The notes below the pieces were generated by a model that saw nothing but the letters and a program-made list of their open reading frames with translations, did not search any database and was not told where the DNA came from. 64,000 nucleotides of DNA from positions 1 through 64,000 of the forward strand of contig CAZXMO010000006.1 in assembly GCA_964641125.1 (NCBI GenBank), in the 5' to 3' direction. The stretch is from JBKHAJ01 sp964641125 (lineage in GTDB: Bacteria; Spirochaetota; Spirochaetia; SPDA01; CAZSGZ01). This document shows, piece by piece, positions 49,750-57,702 of the stretch. Position numbers and translations under genes: made by a program. Positions within the stretch are counted from its first letter, which is position 1; every line of letters starts with the position of its first letter.

Positions 49750-52700
49750 GTGTGGCCTCCTTGTTTTGGGCAGCCTTCACGGGGGTCTTTCCGTAATCGC
49801 AGCGCAGGCACCGCTTGCACTGCCGTACGGCCACGCTCTCCACCCAAGGCTGTTCTACTTCGTCGAAGTTGTTCCGCCGCCGTTCCACGTCGATTGTCTG
49901 GAGCCTCTCCCGCGGATAGGGGACCGGATCGGCGTCGGGGTCGTAATCGGTATCGACCACCTTGTCCTCACGCCAGAAGGCGTGCTCCTCGCCGGTCAGA
50001 TAGAGGTCTATTCCCACGGCGGCCTTCTCGCCCATTCCCACGGCGGTTACAACCGAGGCGGGGCCCGACGCGGCGTCGCCGCCGGCGAAGATCCAATCCG
50101 CCGAGGTCCGGCAGGTGACCGGATCGACCTTGATGAATCCGTCCTTGCCGAGGCGCACGTCCTGGCCGTCCAAGAGCTTCTTGGCCTCGAGTCTCTGTCC
50201 GATGGCCACGATGATCTGATCGGCTTCGAGGACGAAGACGTCCTCCTTTGATTCGGTTGCCCGCCGGCGTCCGGACCGGTCGAACTCGCCGAGCTTCATC
50301 TGCATGCACTTGAGTCCCCGCACCTTGTCGTCGGTGGTCTTGAGTACTTCCACCGGCTGGGTCAGGGTCTTGAGTTCCACTCCCTCGATGAGTGCTTCTT
50401 CGATTTCCTCGGCGTAGGCGGGCATCTGCTCCTGGGTCCGCCTGTACACGACGGTTACCTCGGAGCCTAAGCGCAGGGCGGTCCTGGCCGCGTCGATTGC
50501 CGCGTTTCCGCCGCCGATGACGACGACCTTCTTCCCTACCGGTACCGAGCCGCGGATATTGTACTGCTTGAGGAACTGTCCCGCGAGGACCACCCCTTTG
50601 GCATCCTCGCCGACGATACCGAGGCCCATGCACTCCGGCGCTCCGGGGCTCATGAAAACCGCCTCGTATCCCTCGTCTTTGAGCTGGTCGAGGGTAAAGT
50701 CGACGCCTAAGCGTTTTTCGGTGATGATATCCACCCCGAGCTGCTCGATCATCCGGATTTCCCTCGCCAAAGTTTCCCTGGGGAGCCTGTAGGCGGGGAT
50801 GGTCTGGACGAGCATTCCCCCGGGCCGCTGCTCCGCCTCGAACACCGTCGGCCTATAACCTAAGCGGGCAAGGAAGTAAGCGCAGCTCAAGCCCGCTGGG
50901 CCCGCGCCGATGACGGCGACTTTTCTTTGGGCATTTTCCGGGTTCTCCCGGATTTCCGGGACCTGGATGGTGACCTCCTGGTCGACCATGAACCGCTTGA
51001 CCCCCCGTATTGCAACGGCGTCGTCCAAGGTAGATCTGCGGCACTTGTCCTCACAGGTATGGAAACAGACCCGCGCGCAGACCGCGGCGAAGGGATTACG
51101 CTCTCTATGCAGCTGCAAAGCATCGGCATACCGCTTCTCGCCGATGAGACTTACGAAACCGGGCACATCCACGCCCGCCGGGCAGGCGGTCTGACAGGGG
51201 GCTCTGACCAAGGACGGACAGACGCCGGCCTCGCAGTGTTTGTCCCGGATGTGCTCTTCGTACTCATTTCGGAAGAACCGTATAGTGGAGAGTACAGGAT
51301 TGGGCGCGGTCTGCCCGAGCCCGCAGAGGGAAGTCTCTTTGATCTGCTCGCCGAGCTCGATGAGCCGCTCGATGTCCCCTTCCTCGCCGTGTCCCTCACA
51401 GATGCGGGTAAGGATTTCGAGCATCCGCTTGGTACCGACCCGGCAGGGTACGCACTTACCGCAGGACTCCTCCTGGACGAACTCGAGAAAGAACCGGGCC
51501 ACGTCGACCATACAGGTATCGTCGTCCATGACGATGAGCCCTCCCGAACCCATGATGGCCCCGAGATCGATGAGCTCGTTGTAATCCAGCGGTACATTGA
51601 GATATTCCTTGGGGATACATCCCCCGGAGGGTCCGCCGATCTGAGCGGCCTTGAAGTTCTTGTTTCCGGGGATTCCCCCGNNNNNNNNNNGGGGTTAATT
51701 TAAATTTTTCTTGGGGAATCCCCCCCCGGGGGGGCCCGCCGATCTGGGCGGCTTTGAATTTTTTTTCCCCGGGGCCCCCCCCGCCGATGTCGTAGATCAC
51801 CTCGCCTAAAGGGGTACCTATGGGAACTTCTACGAGCCCGGAGTTATTGATGGCTCCGGCTAAGGCGAAGACCTTGGTTCCCTTGCTCTCTTCGGAGCCG
51901 AAAGAGGCGTACCACTCGGCCCCGTTTAGGATGATCGCCGGGACGTTGGCGTAGGTCTCCACGTTGTTCAACAGGCTCGGCCTTCCCCACAGTCCCTTGT
52001 TCGCCGGGAAGGGAGGACGCGGCCTCGGCTCGCCCCTCTTTCCTTCTATCGAATTGATGAGAGCGGTCTCTTCACCGCAGACAAAGGCACCCGATCCCAT
52101 CCGGATTTCCAGATCGAAGTCGAAGCCGAGTCCTAGAATGTTTTCACCCAAAAGGCCGTATTCCCTCGCCTGCTCCAACGCCTTCATAAGGCGGGAGACC
52201 GCCAAGGGGTACTCGGCACGGACATAGATAAAGCCCTTGCTCGCCCCGATGGTGTGTGCTCCGACGGCCATGCCTTCGATAAGGCTATGGGGGTCACCCT
52301 CTAAGACGCTCCGGTCCATGAAAGCGCCGGGATCTCCCTCGTCGGCATTGCACAGGACGTACTTGATGTCTCCCTCCGCCTTTTTAGCGAAGTTCCACTT
52401 GAGCCAGGTGGGGAAACCTCCGCCTCCGCGGCCGCGGAGCCCGGACTTCTTCATCTCCTCGATGAGGGCGTCCCCATCCATGGACAGTGCTTTGGCCAAG
52501 GCCTGATAGCCGTCCTCGCCGATGTAGTCTTCGATATCCAGAGGATCGATCCGTCCGCAGTTGCGGAGTACTATCTTGGTCTGCCCGGAAAAGAAATCGA
52601 TGTCCTCCTGCTTAGGGGCCGCCTTTCCGTCCTCTAAGTTCTTGTGGACCAGCCTATCGACCACGGTCCCCTCGAGGAGATGGAGACCGACGATGTCCTG

Positions 52701-52994
52701 GGCGTCGTCCTTACTCACGTCCTCGTAGAAGACGTTGTCCGGTTTGACGATGATGACCGGTCCCTTGGCACAGGGCCCGAGACACCCGGTTTCGGTAATG
52801 GGCACTTCCATGCCCGCCTTTTCCAAGGCAGCTTCGAGGGCCGCCTTGAGCTCCAGCGCTCCGGAGGCGATACATCCGGCCCCCGCGCAGAGGAGTATCT
52901 CTTTATCGGCGGCTTTCTTCTTTTTGTCGTCTAAGCCCTTCTCTTTGAGACCGTTCAAATCCTTGACGGATCCTATTTTTACAGCCGTTTTCAT
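49742..52994 (-). CDS. hydB: HydB flavoprotein subunit fused to a GltD-type FAD/NADPH domain (crosses an assembly artefact)
   Basis: The N-terminal thioredoxin-like [2Fe-2S] domain (CAGAGCIASG, GCLGPCAKGP) is followed by the NuoF-like NAD/FMN domain (SGLRGRGGGGFPTWLKW; MGSGAFVCGEETALINS) and the [4Fe-4S] motif ESCGKCVPCRVGTK. After that the frame continues without stop into a glutamate-synthase-small-subunit/NfnB-like module: ferredoxin-like cysteines (CQTACPAGVDVPGF, CARVCFHTCEDKC), FAD loop VIGAGPAGLSCAYFLA, and a second Rossmann loop VVVIGGGNAAIDAARTAL with VVYRRT, the NADPH-type mark. Extra C-terminal CKRCLRC. Removing bases 51681-51783 gives one 1,049-residue frame. It passes electrons between NAD(H), probably NADP(H), ferredoxin and HydA. 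Confidence 0.92.
51601..51783. other. assembly artefact: gap plus low-quality duplicate of the flanking sequence in hydB
   Basis: Ten Ns at 51681-51690. The 90 bases after them repeat the 80 bases before them with many homopolymer and substitution differences (for example CCGGAGGGTCCGCCGATCTG against CCGGGGGGGCCCGCCGATCT). Deleting 51681-51783 joins the good copy to the flank and restores IYDIGGGIPGNKNFKAAQIG, a conserved NuoF stretch, in frame. Confidence 0.9.
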
Positions 52995-53524
52995 GCGTGA
53001 GCCTCCTGTTCTTCATCGGTGTAATACGGCGCAAGCAGCTCTTTGATCTTCGACGGTTTGACCCGCTGGTGAACGTCGTCGTTCACGAGAACGACCGGCG
53101 CGAGTCCGCAGGCCCCGAAGCATCTTCCTACTTCGAGGGAAAACCTCCGGTCTTCCGTAGTACCGCCCACATCGATATCGAGCTGCTTTCTGAAAGCCTC
53201 GAGGACCTCTTTTCCGCCGCGCACATAGCAGGCGGTCCCTAAGCACACCCGGACGATGTTCTTTCCCCGGGGGACCGTGGAAAAATAGGAATAGAAGGTT
53301 ACGACACCCGCCACCTCGCTGTACGGTATGTTCATCTCGAGGCTGATGTGTTTAAGGGCCTTCTCCGGCAGATAGCCGAAGAGATTCTGCACCGATTGGA
53401 GGACCGGGATAAGGGCCCCCTCGGTATCCGCAAAGCCCGCGATGATGTCGTCTAAACGAGAATACAATTCATCATCGGAGATTGCCTTGTCATCGAGGAT
53501 GACGAGTTCGGTAGTTGCTGGCAT
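52991..53524 (-). CDS. hydC: HydC, NuoE-like [2Fe-2S] subunit of the hydrogenase
   Basis: A 177-residue thioredoxin-fold [2Fe-2S] protein. The four cluster cysteines are in VCLGTACYVRGG and GRCFGACGLAPVV (C-x4-C ... C-x3-C), preceded by helical NuoE-type sequence (LIPVLQSVQNLFGYLPEKAL, MNIPYSEVAGVVTFYSYF). It relays electrons to or from the HydB flavin. ATG 53524 has AAGGAGTG upstream; a longer frame exists but covers the promoter leader. The stop overlaps the hydB start by 4 bp. First gene of the hydCBA operon. Confidence 0.95.
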   Translation of the reverse strand: MPATTELVILDDKAISDDELYSRLDDIIAGFADTEGALIPVLQSVQNLFGYLPEKALKHISLEMNIPYSEVAGVVTFYSYFSTVPRGKNIVRVCLGTACYVRGGKEVLEAFRKQLDIDVGGTTEDRRFSLEVGRCFGACGLAPVVLVNDDVHQRVKPSKIKELLAPYYTDEEQEAHA

Positions 53525-53622
53525 GACACACTCCTTATGTATTGGCTTGATTAACGGTGTATGGCACCTTTTTTTACTGGTGTGAGGACTGACATACGCT
53601 GTTATCACCACCTTGTTGCATT

Positions 53623-53651
53623 ATTATAAAACGAGATTCTTTATATGTCAA
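53623..53651 (-). promoter_or_regulatory. consensus sigma70 promoter of hydCBA
   Basis: Minus strand: TTGACA (53651-53646), 17 bp, TATAAT (53628-53623), a perfect match in both boxes and spacing. Predicted +1 near 53616 leaves a 92-nt leader before hydC, with no other gene in it. Confidence 0.85.
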
Positions 53652-53663
53652 ATTAAACTTATA

Positions 53664-53687
53664 ATATTACTTATTTATCAGTAATAT
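53664..53687. promoter_or_regulatory. inverted repeat upstream of the hyd promoter
   Basis: Perfect 8-bp arms ATATTACT (53664-53671) and AGTAATAT (53680-53687) with an 8-nt spacer. The centre is about 60 bp upstream of the predicted hyd transcription start, the usual place for an activator. The whole block 53620-53800 is strikingly AT-rich compared with the rest of the window and carries no gene. Confidence 0.5.
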
Positions 53688-53746
53688 GATATCATTTTCT
53701 CATATAACGACATTATAAAACCAAATATAACAACAATAATATTTAT

Positions 53747-53764
53747 ATGTGATACTATTCACAA
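53747..53764. promoter_or_regulatory. Crp/Fnr- or Rex-like binding site between hydC and trpB2
   Basis: TGTGATACTATTCACA (53748-53763) is a perfect TGTGA-N6-TCACA, the Crp-family site. Over 18 bp it also matches the Rex consensus TTGTGAA-N4-TTCACAA with two mismatches. It lies about 140 bp from the hyd start and 88 bp from the trpB2 start. A Crp/Fnr-type gene lies at the right edge of this window; NADH-sensing by Rex would suit the hydrogenase. The two cannot be told apart by sequence alone. Confidence 0.55.
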
Positions 53765-53807
53765 TAATAAAAATGTCTCAATTTTCTTTTCTTTTTTCTT
53801 TCCCCGC

Positions 53808-53836
53808 TTGACAGATACTTGATCCTCGTGTACTGT
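53808..53836 (+). promoter_or_regulatory. promoter of trpB2
   Basis: TTGACA (53808-53813), 17 bp, TACTGT (53831-53836). Predicted leader 26 nt with AAAAGGAG before the ATG. Confidence 0.7.
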
Positions 53837-53868
53837 TTCTACACATAGAAACGTAAAAGGAGATACAG

Positions 53869-55254
53869 ATGACAAAGATTGTCCTTCAGGACGATGAACT
53901 GCCGAAACAATGGTACAATCTCGCTGCCGACCTCCCAACCCCGATGCAGCCTCCCTTGGGCCCCGACGGGAATCCGGTGACCCCGGACATGCTTACACCC
54001 ATTTTTCCCATGGCTTTGATCGAACAGGAGGTATGCCAGGACCGCTGGGTCGATATCCCCGAGGAAATTCGGAGCATTCTCGCCAGATGGCGGCCGTCTC
54101 CCCTCCACCGGGCCACGGCGCTGGAAGAGGCTTTAGGCACTCCCGCTCGGATCTACTATAAGAACGAGAGTTTGAGCCCCGCGGGAAGCCACAAGCCCAA
54201 CACCGCGGTCGCTCAGGCTTACTATAATAAGAAGGAAGGGGTCAAACGGATGACCACCGAGACCGGGGCAGGCCAGTGGGGGAGCGCCCTTGCCTTCGCC
54301 TGCGCTTTGATCGGCTTGGAGCTGAAGGTCTTCATGGTGCGGATATCCTTCGACCAGAAACCCTTCCGAAAGCTGATGATGCAGACCTGGGGCGCCGAAT
54401 GTATCGCGAGCCCGAGCACCGAGACCAACGCGGGCCGGGAGATCCTCGAGGCAAACCCGGATACACCGGGGAGCTTAGGGATCGCCATTAGCGAGGCGGT
54501 GGAAGCCGCGGTAACCGACGAATCGGGTTCCACCAAGTACGGCCTAGGAAGTGTCTTGAACCACGTAATGCTCCACCAGACCGTTATCGGACTGGAGACG
54601 AAGAAGCAGCTCGAAAAGGCCGGTGAGAAGCTCCCCGACGTCGTCATCGCGTGCGCCGGAGGCGGTAGCAACTTCGCGGGACTTGCCTTCCCCTTCGTGC
54701 ACGAAAAGATAAACGGAGCGGACATCGAAATCGTCCCGGCGGAACCCGCATCGTGCCCGACCCTTACCAAGGGGCCCTTTGCCTATGATCTCGGAGACTT
54801 CTCCGGGATGACCCCCCTCTTGCCGATGTACACCTTGGGCCACAATTTTGTTCCGCCTCCCATTCATGCCGGCGGTCTCCGCTATCACGGCATGTCCCCC
54901 CTGGTTTCTCAGGCGGTGGTAGAGGGACTCTTGAATCCCCGGTCTATCCATCAGCTGGAATGCTACGAATCGGCCCTGACCTTCGCGAGGACGGAGGGGA
55001 TTATCGTGGCTCCCGAAACCAGCCACGCCGTCGCGGCGGCTATTCAGGAGGCGAACAAAGCCAAGGAAGAGGGGAAGGAGAAGGTGATCGTTTTCAACCT
55101 GAGCGGCCACGGCCTCATGGACATGATGGGATACGACGCCTACATGAGTGGAAAGCTCGAGGACTACGAGTTCCCCAAGGAAGAGCTCGAAAAGAACCTC
55201 GCCGCCATCGAGGGTTTTCCCAAGGCGAAAACCGCGAAATCGGGAAAATGGTAG
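53869..55254 (+). CDS. tryptophan synthase beta-like protein TrpB2
   Basis: A 461-residue fold-type II PLP enzyme of the TrpB2 branch, which has the longer N-terminal region (LPKQWYNLAADLPTPMQPPL) typical of that group. PLP lysine: SLSPAGSHKPNTAVAQA. Phosphate-binding loop: CAGGGSNFAGLAF. Catalytic Glu region: TTETGAGQWGSALAFAC. C-terminal HGLMDMMGYDAYM. By family knowledge it condenses indole with serine and can act without TrpA; here no other trp gene is adjacent, so its role may be indole salvage or a different beta-replacement. Strong promoter and ribosome site. It shares its upstream region with the divergent hydrogenase operon. Confidence 0.93.
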   Translation: MTKIVLQDDELPKQWYNLAADLPTPMQPPLGPDGNPVTPDMLTPIFPMALIEQEVCQDRWVDIPEEIRSILARWRPSPLHRATALEEALGTPARIYYKNESLSPAGSHKPNTAVAQAYYNKKEGVKRMTTETGAGQWGSALAFACALIGLELKVFMVRISFDQKPFRKLMMQTWGAECIASPSTETNAGREILEANPDTPGSLGIAISEAVEAAVTDESGSTKYGLGSVLNHVMLHQTVIGLETKKQLEKAGEKLPDVVIACAGGGSNFAGLAFPFVHEKINGADIEIVPAEPASCPTLTKGPFAYDLGDFSGMTPLLPMYTLGHNFVPPPIHAGGLRYHGMSPLVSQAVVEGLLNPRSIHQLECYESALTFARTEGIIVAPETSHAVAAAIQEANKAKEEGKEKVIVFNLSGHGLMDMMGYDAYMSGKLEDYEFPKEELEKNLAAIEGFPKAKTAKSGKW

Positions 55255-55514
55255 AACTGAATCATTACGACGGCCGAACACGGTACTGCCCCCGCCTGGG
55301 GCATGCCGTGCCCTTCGGCTATTGCCGCAAACCGGCAAGCGACACCTTTTGCCGGAACATCGTCTCCTGCTGGGAAGCCCGGATAGACATCCACGGCTTT
55401 TTGGAGACCAACTATACCGAGGAAGAGCGGAGGGCCGCCGAAGCGGATCCCAAACCCAAGATGACAAGCCTCCTCGAGCTCATCGAAAAGGCCAAAGCCC
55501 GGAAGGACTCCTAG
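55248..55514 (+). CDS. small cysteine-containing protein coupled to trpB2
   Basis: An 88-residue protein whose ATG overlaps the last codons of trpB2 (ATGGTAG, 7 bp), so it is translationally coupled. Residues 10-45 carry four cysteines and a histidine (YCPRLGHAVPFGYCRK, then TFCRNIVSCWEARID), a layout that could bind zinc or an Fe-S cluster. The rest is charged and helical (MTSLLELIEKAKARKD). No known family comes to mind. Position suggests an accessory protein of the TrpB2 reaction or a metal-dependent sensor. The ribosome site is weak, as expected for reinitiation. Confidence 0.65.
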   Translation: MVELNHYDGRTRYCPRLGHAVPFGYCRKPASDTFCRNIVSCWEARIDIHGFLETNYTEEERRAAEADPKPKMTSLLELIEKAKARKDS

Positions 55515-55528
55515 GGTCTATAGGGGGT

Positions 55529-55958
55529 CTATAGGGATCTCGTCTCGGCCTCATCGGTCCGCTCCGCGAGGAAGGCGGCTGCCTCCTCCGGCCCGGGAAT
55601 GGACCGCCGGCCTCCACGCCGCGTAACCGATAGAGAGTGCCCCCGATCGTGGGGATAATGTTTGAGAAAAGGATTGTAGTGAAACAAATTAGATTATTCA
55701 ATCTTGATGGAAGGACATGATACTTCGTAAATCTATGCAAACCAATATATAGGGTGTATTTCATCCCCACGATCGGGGGCACTCTCTAACCGATATAGCC
55801 GAGACCGCGGAGGAGGAGCCTCGGTGCTGCCCGGGAAAGGGGTTCCCGGGAGATTCGAGAAAGACATCGGCGGCGTATTTGAGGTTTTCCACGGGGTATC
55901 CCTCGACGACGAAGTAGATATCATACGAACCGTTCCCTAGGCAGAGTATGTCGGGCAT
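55529..55958 (-). pseudogene. PfkB-family sugar kinase remnant, deleted and split by a MITE
   Basis: From ATG 55958 the frame encodes ILCLGNGSYDIYFVVEGYPV, then ENLKYAADVFLES, the start of a PfkB/ribokinase-family kinase. At residue 56 it enters the inserted element. If bases 55624-55786 (element plus one target copy) are removed, the frame continues as SVTRRGGRRSIPGPEEAAAF and stops at 55529, which is the usual C-terminal end of PfkB proteins (...SVTR-GAR-SIP--EE). The result is 88 codons instead of about 300: the middle with the substrate and ATP sites (GGGPAANAA, GAGD) is gone. So a deletion came first or in addition, then the insertion. Non-functional. Confidence 0.75.
55624..55795. mobile_element. 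MITE-like element (154 bp) with 24-bp terminal inverted repeats and 9-bp target duplication
   Basis: The element is 55633-55786. Its ends are perfect 24-bp inverted repeats: left starts GAGAGTGCCCCCGATCGTGG and ends GGAT at 55656; right (55763-55786) is the exact complement. It is flanked by the direct repeat TAACCGATA (55624-55632 and 55787-55795), a 9-bp target-site duplication. The 106-bp centre is AT-rich, has no open frame of note and differs from the GC-rich surroundings. It is a non-autonomous element that a transposase elsewhere would move. Confidence 0.9.
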
Positions 55959-55986
55959 AGGATGATAGTAGCATTATTTTTTGCGC

Positions 55987-56016
55987 TGGACAAACCTCAG
56001 GCCCCACCCCGATAAT
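55987..56016 (+). promoter_or_regulatory. promoter of the CapA-type gene
   Basis: TGGACA (55987-55992), 18 bp, GATAAT (56011-56016); predicted leader about 5 nt before ATG 56028. No ribosome site. Confidence 0.45.
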
Positions 56017-56027
56017 ACCAATACGGA

Positions 56028-57221
56028 ATGAAGTCACTATTCGGAACCACCGGACGCGGAGTCCGGACACTACTCCTGACCGCCTGTATCGCAGGGATAA
56101 TCGTTTCTACCCTGTCCGGCTGCTTCAGCCGGAGGGAAATGGTACGTCTGCCTCCCACCGAGCCCTCCGTCTATCCCCAAGAAAAGAAACCCGCGTTGGT
56201 CCTTACCTTCGCCGGGGACATCATGGCCCACGACGTCAACTATAACCGTCCGCCTTACTCTCATATCTACGAGGGAATCCGGACTTTCCTGTGGAGCGAC
56301 GATCTGACCTTCGGTAATCTGGAATTTCCCGTGCATTCCGGGCGGCCGATGAGCAATTACCCCTCATTTAACGTTCATCCCCCCTACGTGGAGGCGGCAA
56401 TTCACGCGGGTTTCGACGTCTTTTCGGCCGCGAACAACCACATAACCGATTTGGGAGGCGTGGGAGTCAAAGAAACGAAAACATTTCTGAAGGAAATGGA
56501 GCGTATCTACGGAATATCCTATTCCGGACTCTGTGATCCTCCCGGATCGGGTATATCCGTCACCCCTATAGACTACCGTACATGGCGGATAGGATTCGTG
56601 GCGATTACCGAATTCTTAAACTCCTATTACGGCGCGGAGGGGGTCTTTCTCCTGAATTATCACGACGAGGAAGCGAAGGATGAGTTCCTCGACCTGCTCG
56701 ATGCCGTCACAGGGGAATACGATCTCTTCATCGTAAGCTTTCACGGAGGTGTGGAATATTCCCGGGTCCCCGCAGTTGAGAAGATCGCCTTCTTCGAGGA
56801 GATCCATGACAGGGGGGTCCACATCGTGTGGGCCCATCATCCCCATGTTCTTCAATCCTGGCACCTCGAAAACGGGAAAACCGGCGCGCGGCTTTCCCTC
56901 TACTCGACGGGTAATTTCATTTCCGGGCAGACGTGGAGGCTCGATCCCCTCGACACCAAGTCGGTCCGGATCCCCACCGGTGAGAGCGCCCTCTTCAGGG
57001 TAACGGTAATCTCCTCTCCGGGCGGTCCGAGGATAACCTCGGTGAAGCCGATCCCCATTGCCAATTACAAACACCCCGAGCAGGGAATGATTGTCCGCCA
57101 CCTCGAAGGCCTCGCCCGGGAACCTTCCCTCGAACCTGTCTGGAGGGATTTCTATCTGAGGCGGCTCTGGGAAACCAAAATCATAACACGTGACGACGGG
57201 ATATCGAATATAGTACCTTAG
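56028..57221 (+). CDS. CapA/PgsA-type metallophosphatase-fold lipoprotein
   Basis: A 397-residue lipoprotein: signal peptide (LLLTACIAGIIVSTLSGC) with Cys 32 in the lipobox. The body is the CapA fold: TFAGDIMAHDVNYN (first metal Asp and His), FGNLEFPVHSGRPMSNYPSF (NLE), FSAANNHITDLG (Asn-His), VSFHGGVEYS, VWAHHPHVLQSWH (the HPH pair) and YSTGNFISGQ. In poly-gamma-glutamate makers this protein belongs to capsule synthesis; no capBC genes are here, so it may act on another surface polymer or as a phosphatase. Catalytic residues are all present. Confidence 0.9.
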   Translation: MKSLFGTTGRGVRTLLLTACIAGIIVSTLSGCFSRREMVRLPPTEPSVYPQEKKPALVLTFAGDIMAHDVNYNRPPYSHIYEGIRTFLWSDDLTFGNLEFPVHSGRPMSNYPSFNVHPPYVEAAIHAGFDVFSAANNHITDLGGVGVKETKTFLKEMERIYGISYSGLCDPPGSGISVTPIDYRTWRIGFVAITEFLNSYYGAEGVFLLNYHDEEAKDEFLDLLDAVTGEYDLFIVSFHGGVEYSRVPAVEKIAFFEEIHDRGVHIVWAHHPHVLQSWHLENGKTGARLSLYSTGNFISGQTWRLDPLDTKSVRIPTGESALFRVTVISSPGGPRITSVKPIPIANYKHPEQGMIVRHLEGLAREPSLEPVWRDFYLRRLWETKIITRDDGISNIVP

Positions 57222-57225
57222 AGAT

Positions 57226-57702
57226 ATGGCATTTTTCAGATCCCTCATTATCAAGATACTCCTCGAACACGCCATCGCCGCCGAGGAACATGCCTACGGC
57301 CTCTACGAGGGGCTACTCAATTCCTCACCTCCGCCGGAGGCCGCCCGGGTTCTCAAGCTCCTCGCGGCGGCCGAGCTGGAGCATCGAATCAAGCTTCATG
57401 AGCTCCAGGAAAACCCCGATACAGCCGCGGAGGCCCTGCGAGCGGAAGGGGGTGAGGCGGAGGGGGCCCCATCCTCCAGCGGACCCACAGTTCCGGAAAC
57501 CGCTGATTTCGGCACCGCCCCCGCCGATTTTAGACACCTCCTGATGACCGCCATAGAAAAGGAGCGCAGGGCCGTACGAAGGTACAAGAAACTCGCCGAT
57601 AGAAGCCGGTTGCGTGCCGCCCGGGAGGTCTTTAGCTACCTGATGCGGCAGGAGCAGGAACACGAAGAATGGATCTCAGGCCTCCTTAGAGGTTTGGAGT
57701 GA
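57226..57702 (+). CDS. rubrerythrin/ferritin-like diiron protein
   Basis: A 158-residue four-helix protein with a diiron pattern. Helix 1: KILLEHAIAAEEHAYGLYEG (E...E); helix 2: LLAAAELEHRIKLHELQ (E-x2-H); a long acidic linker; helix 3: HLLMTAIEKERRAVRRYKKL (E...), helix 4: FSYLMRQEQEHEEWISGLL (E-x2-H). These are the ligands of the ferritin-like fold, without the C-terminal rubredoxin domain. Likely an iron- or peroxide-handling protein. It begins 4 nt after the CapA-type stop and its stop overlaps the next start by 4 bp (GTGA). Confidence 0.82.
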   Translation: MAFFRSLIIKILLEHAIAAEEHAYGLYEGLLNSSPPPEAARVLKLLAAAELEHRIKLHELQENPDTAAEALRAEGGEAEGAPSSSGPTVPETADFGTAPADFRHLLMTAIEKERRAVRRYKKLADRSRLRAAREVFSYLMRQEQEHEEWISGLLRGLE

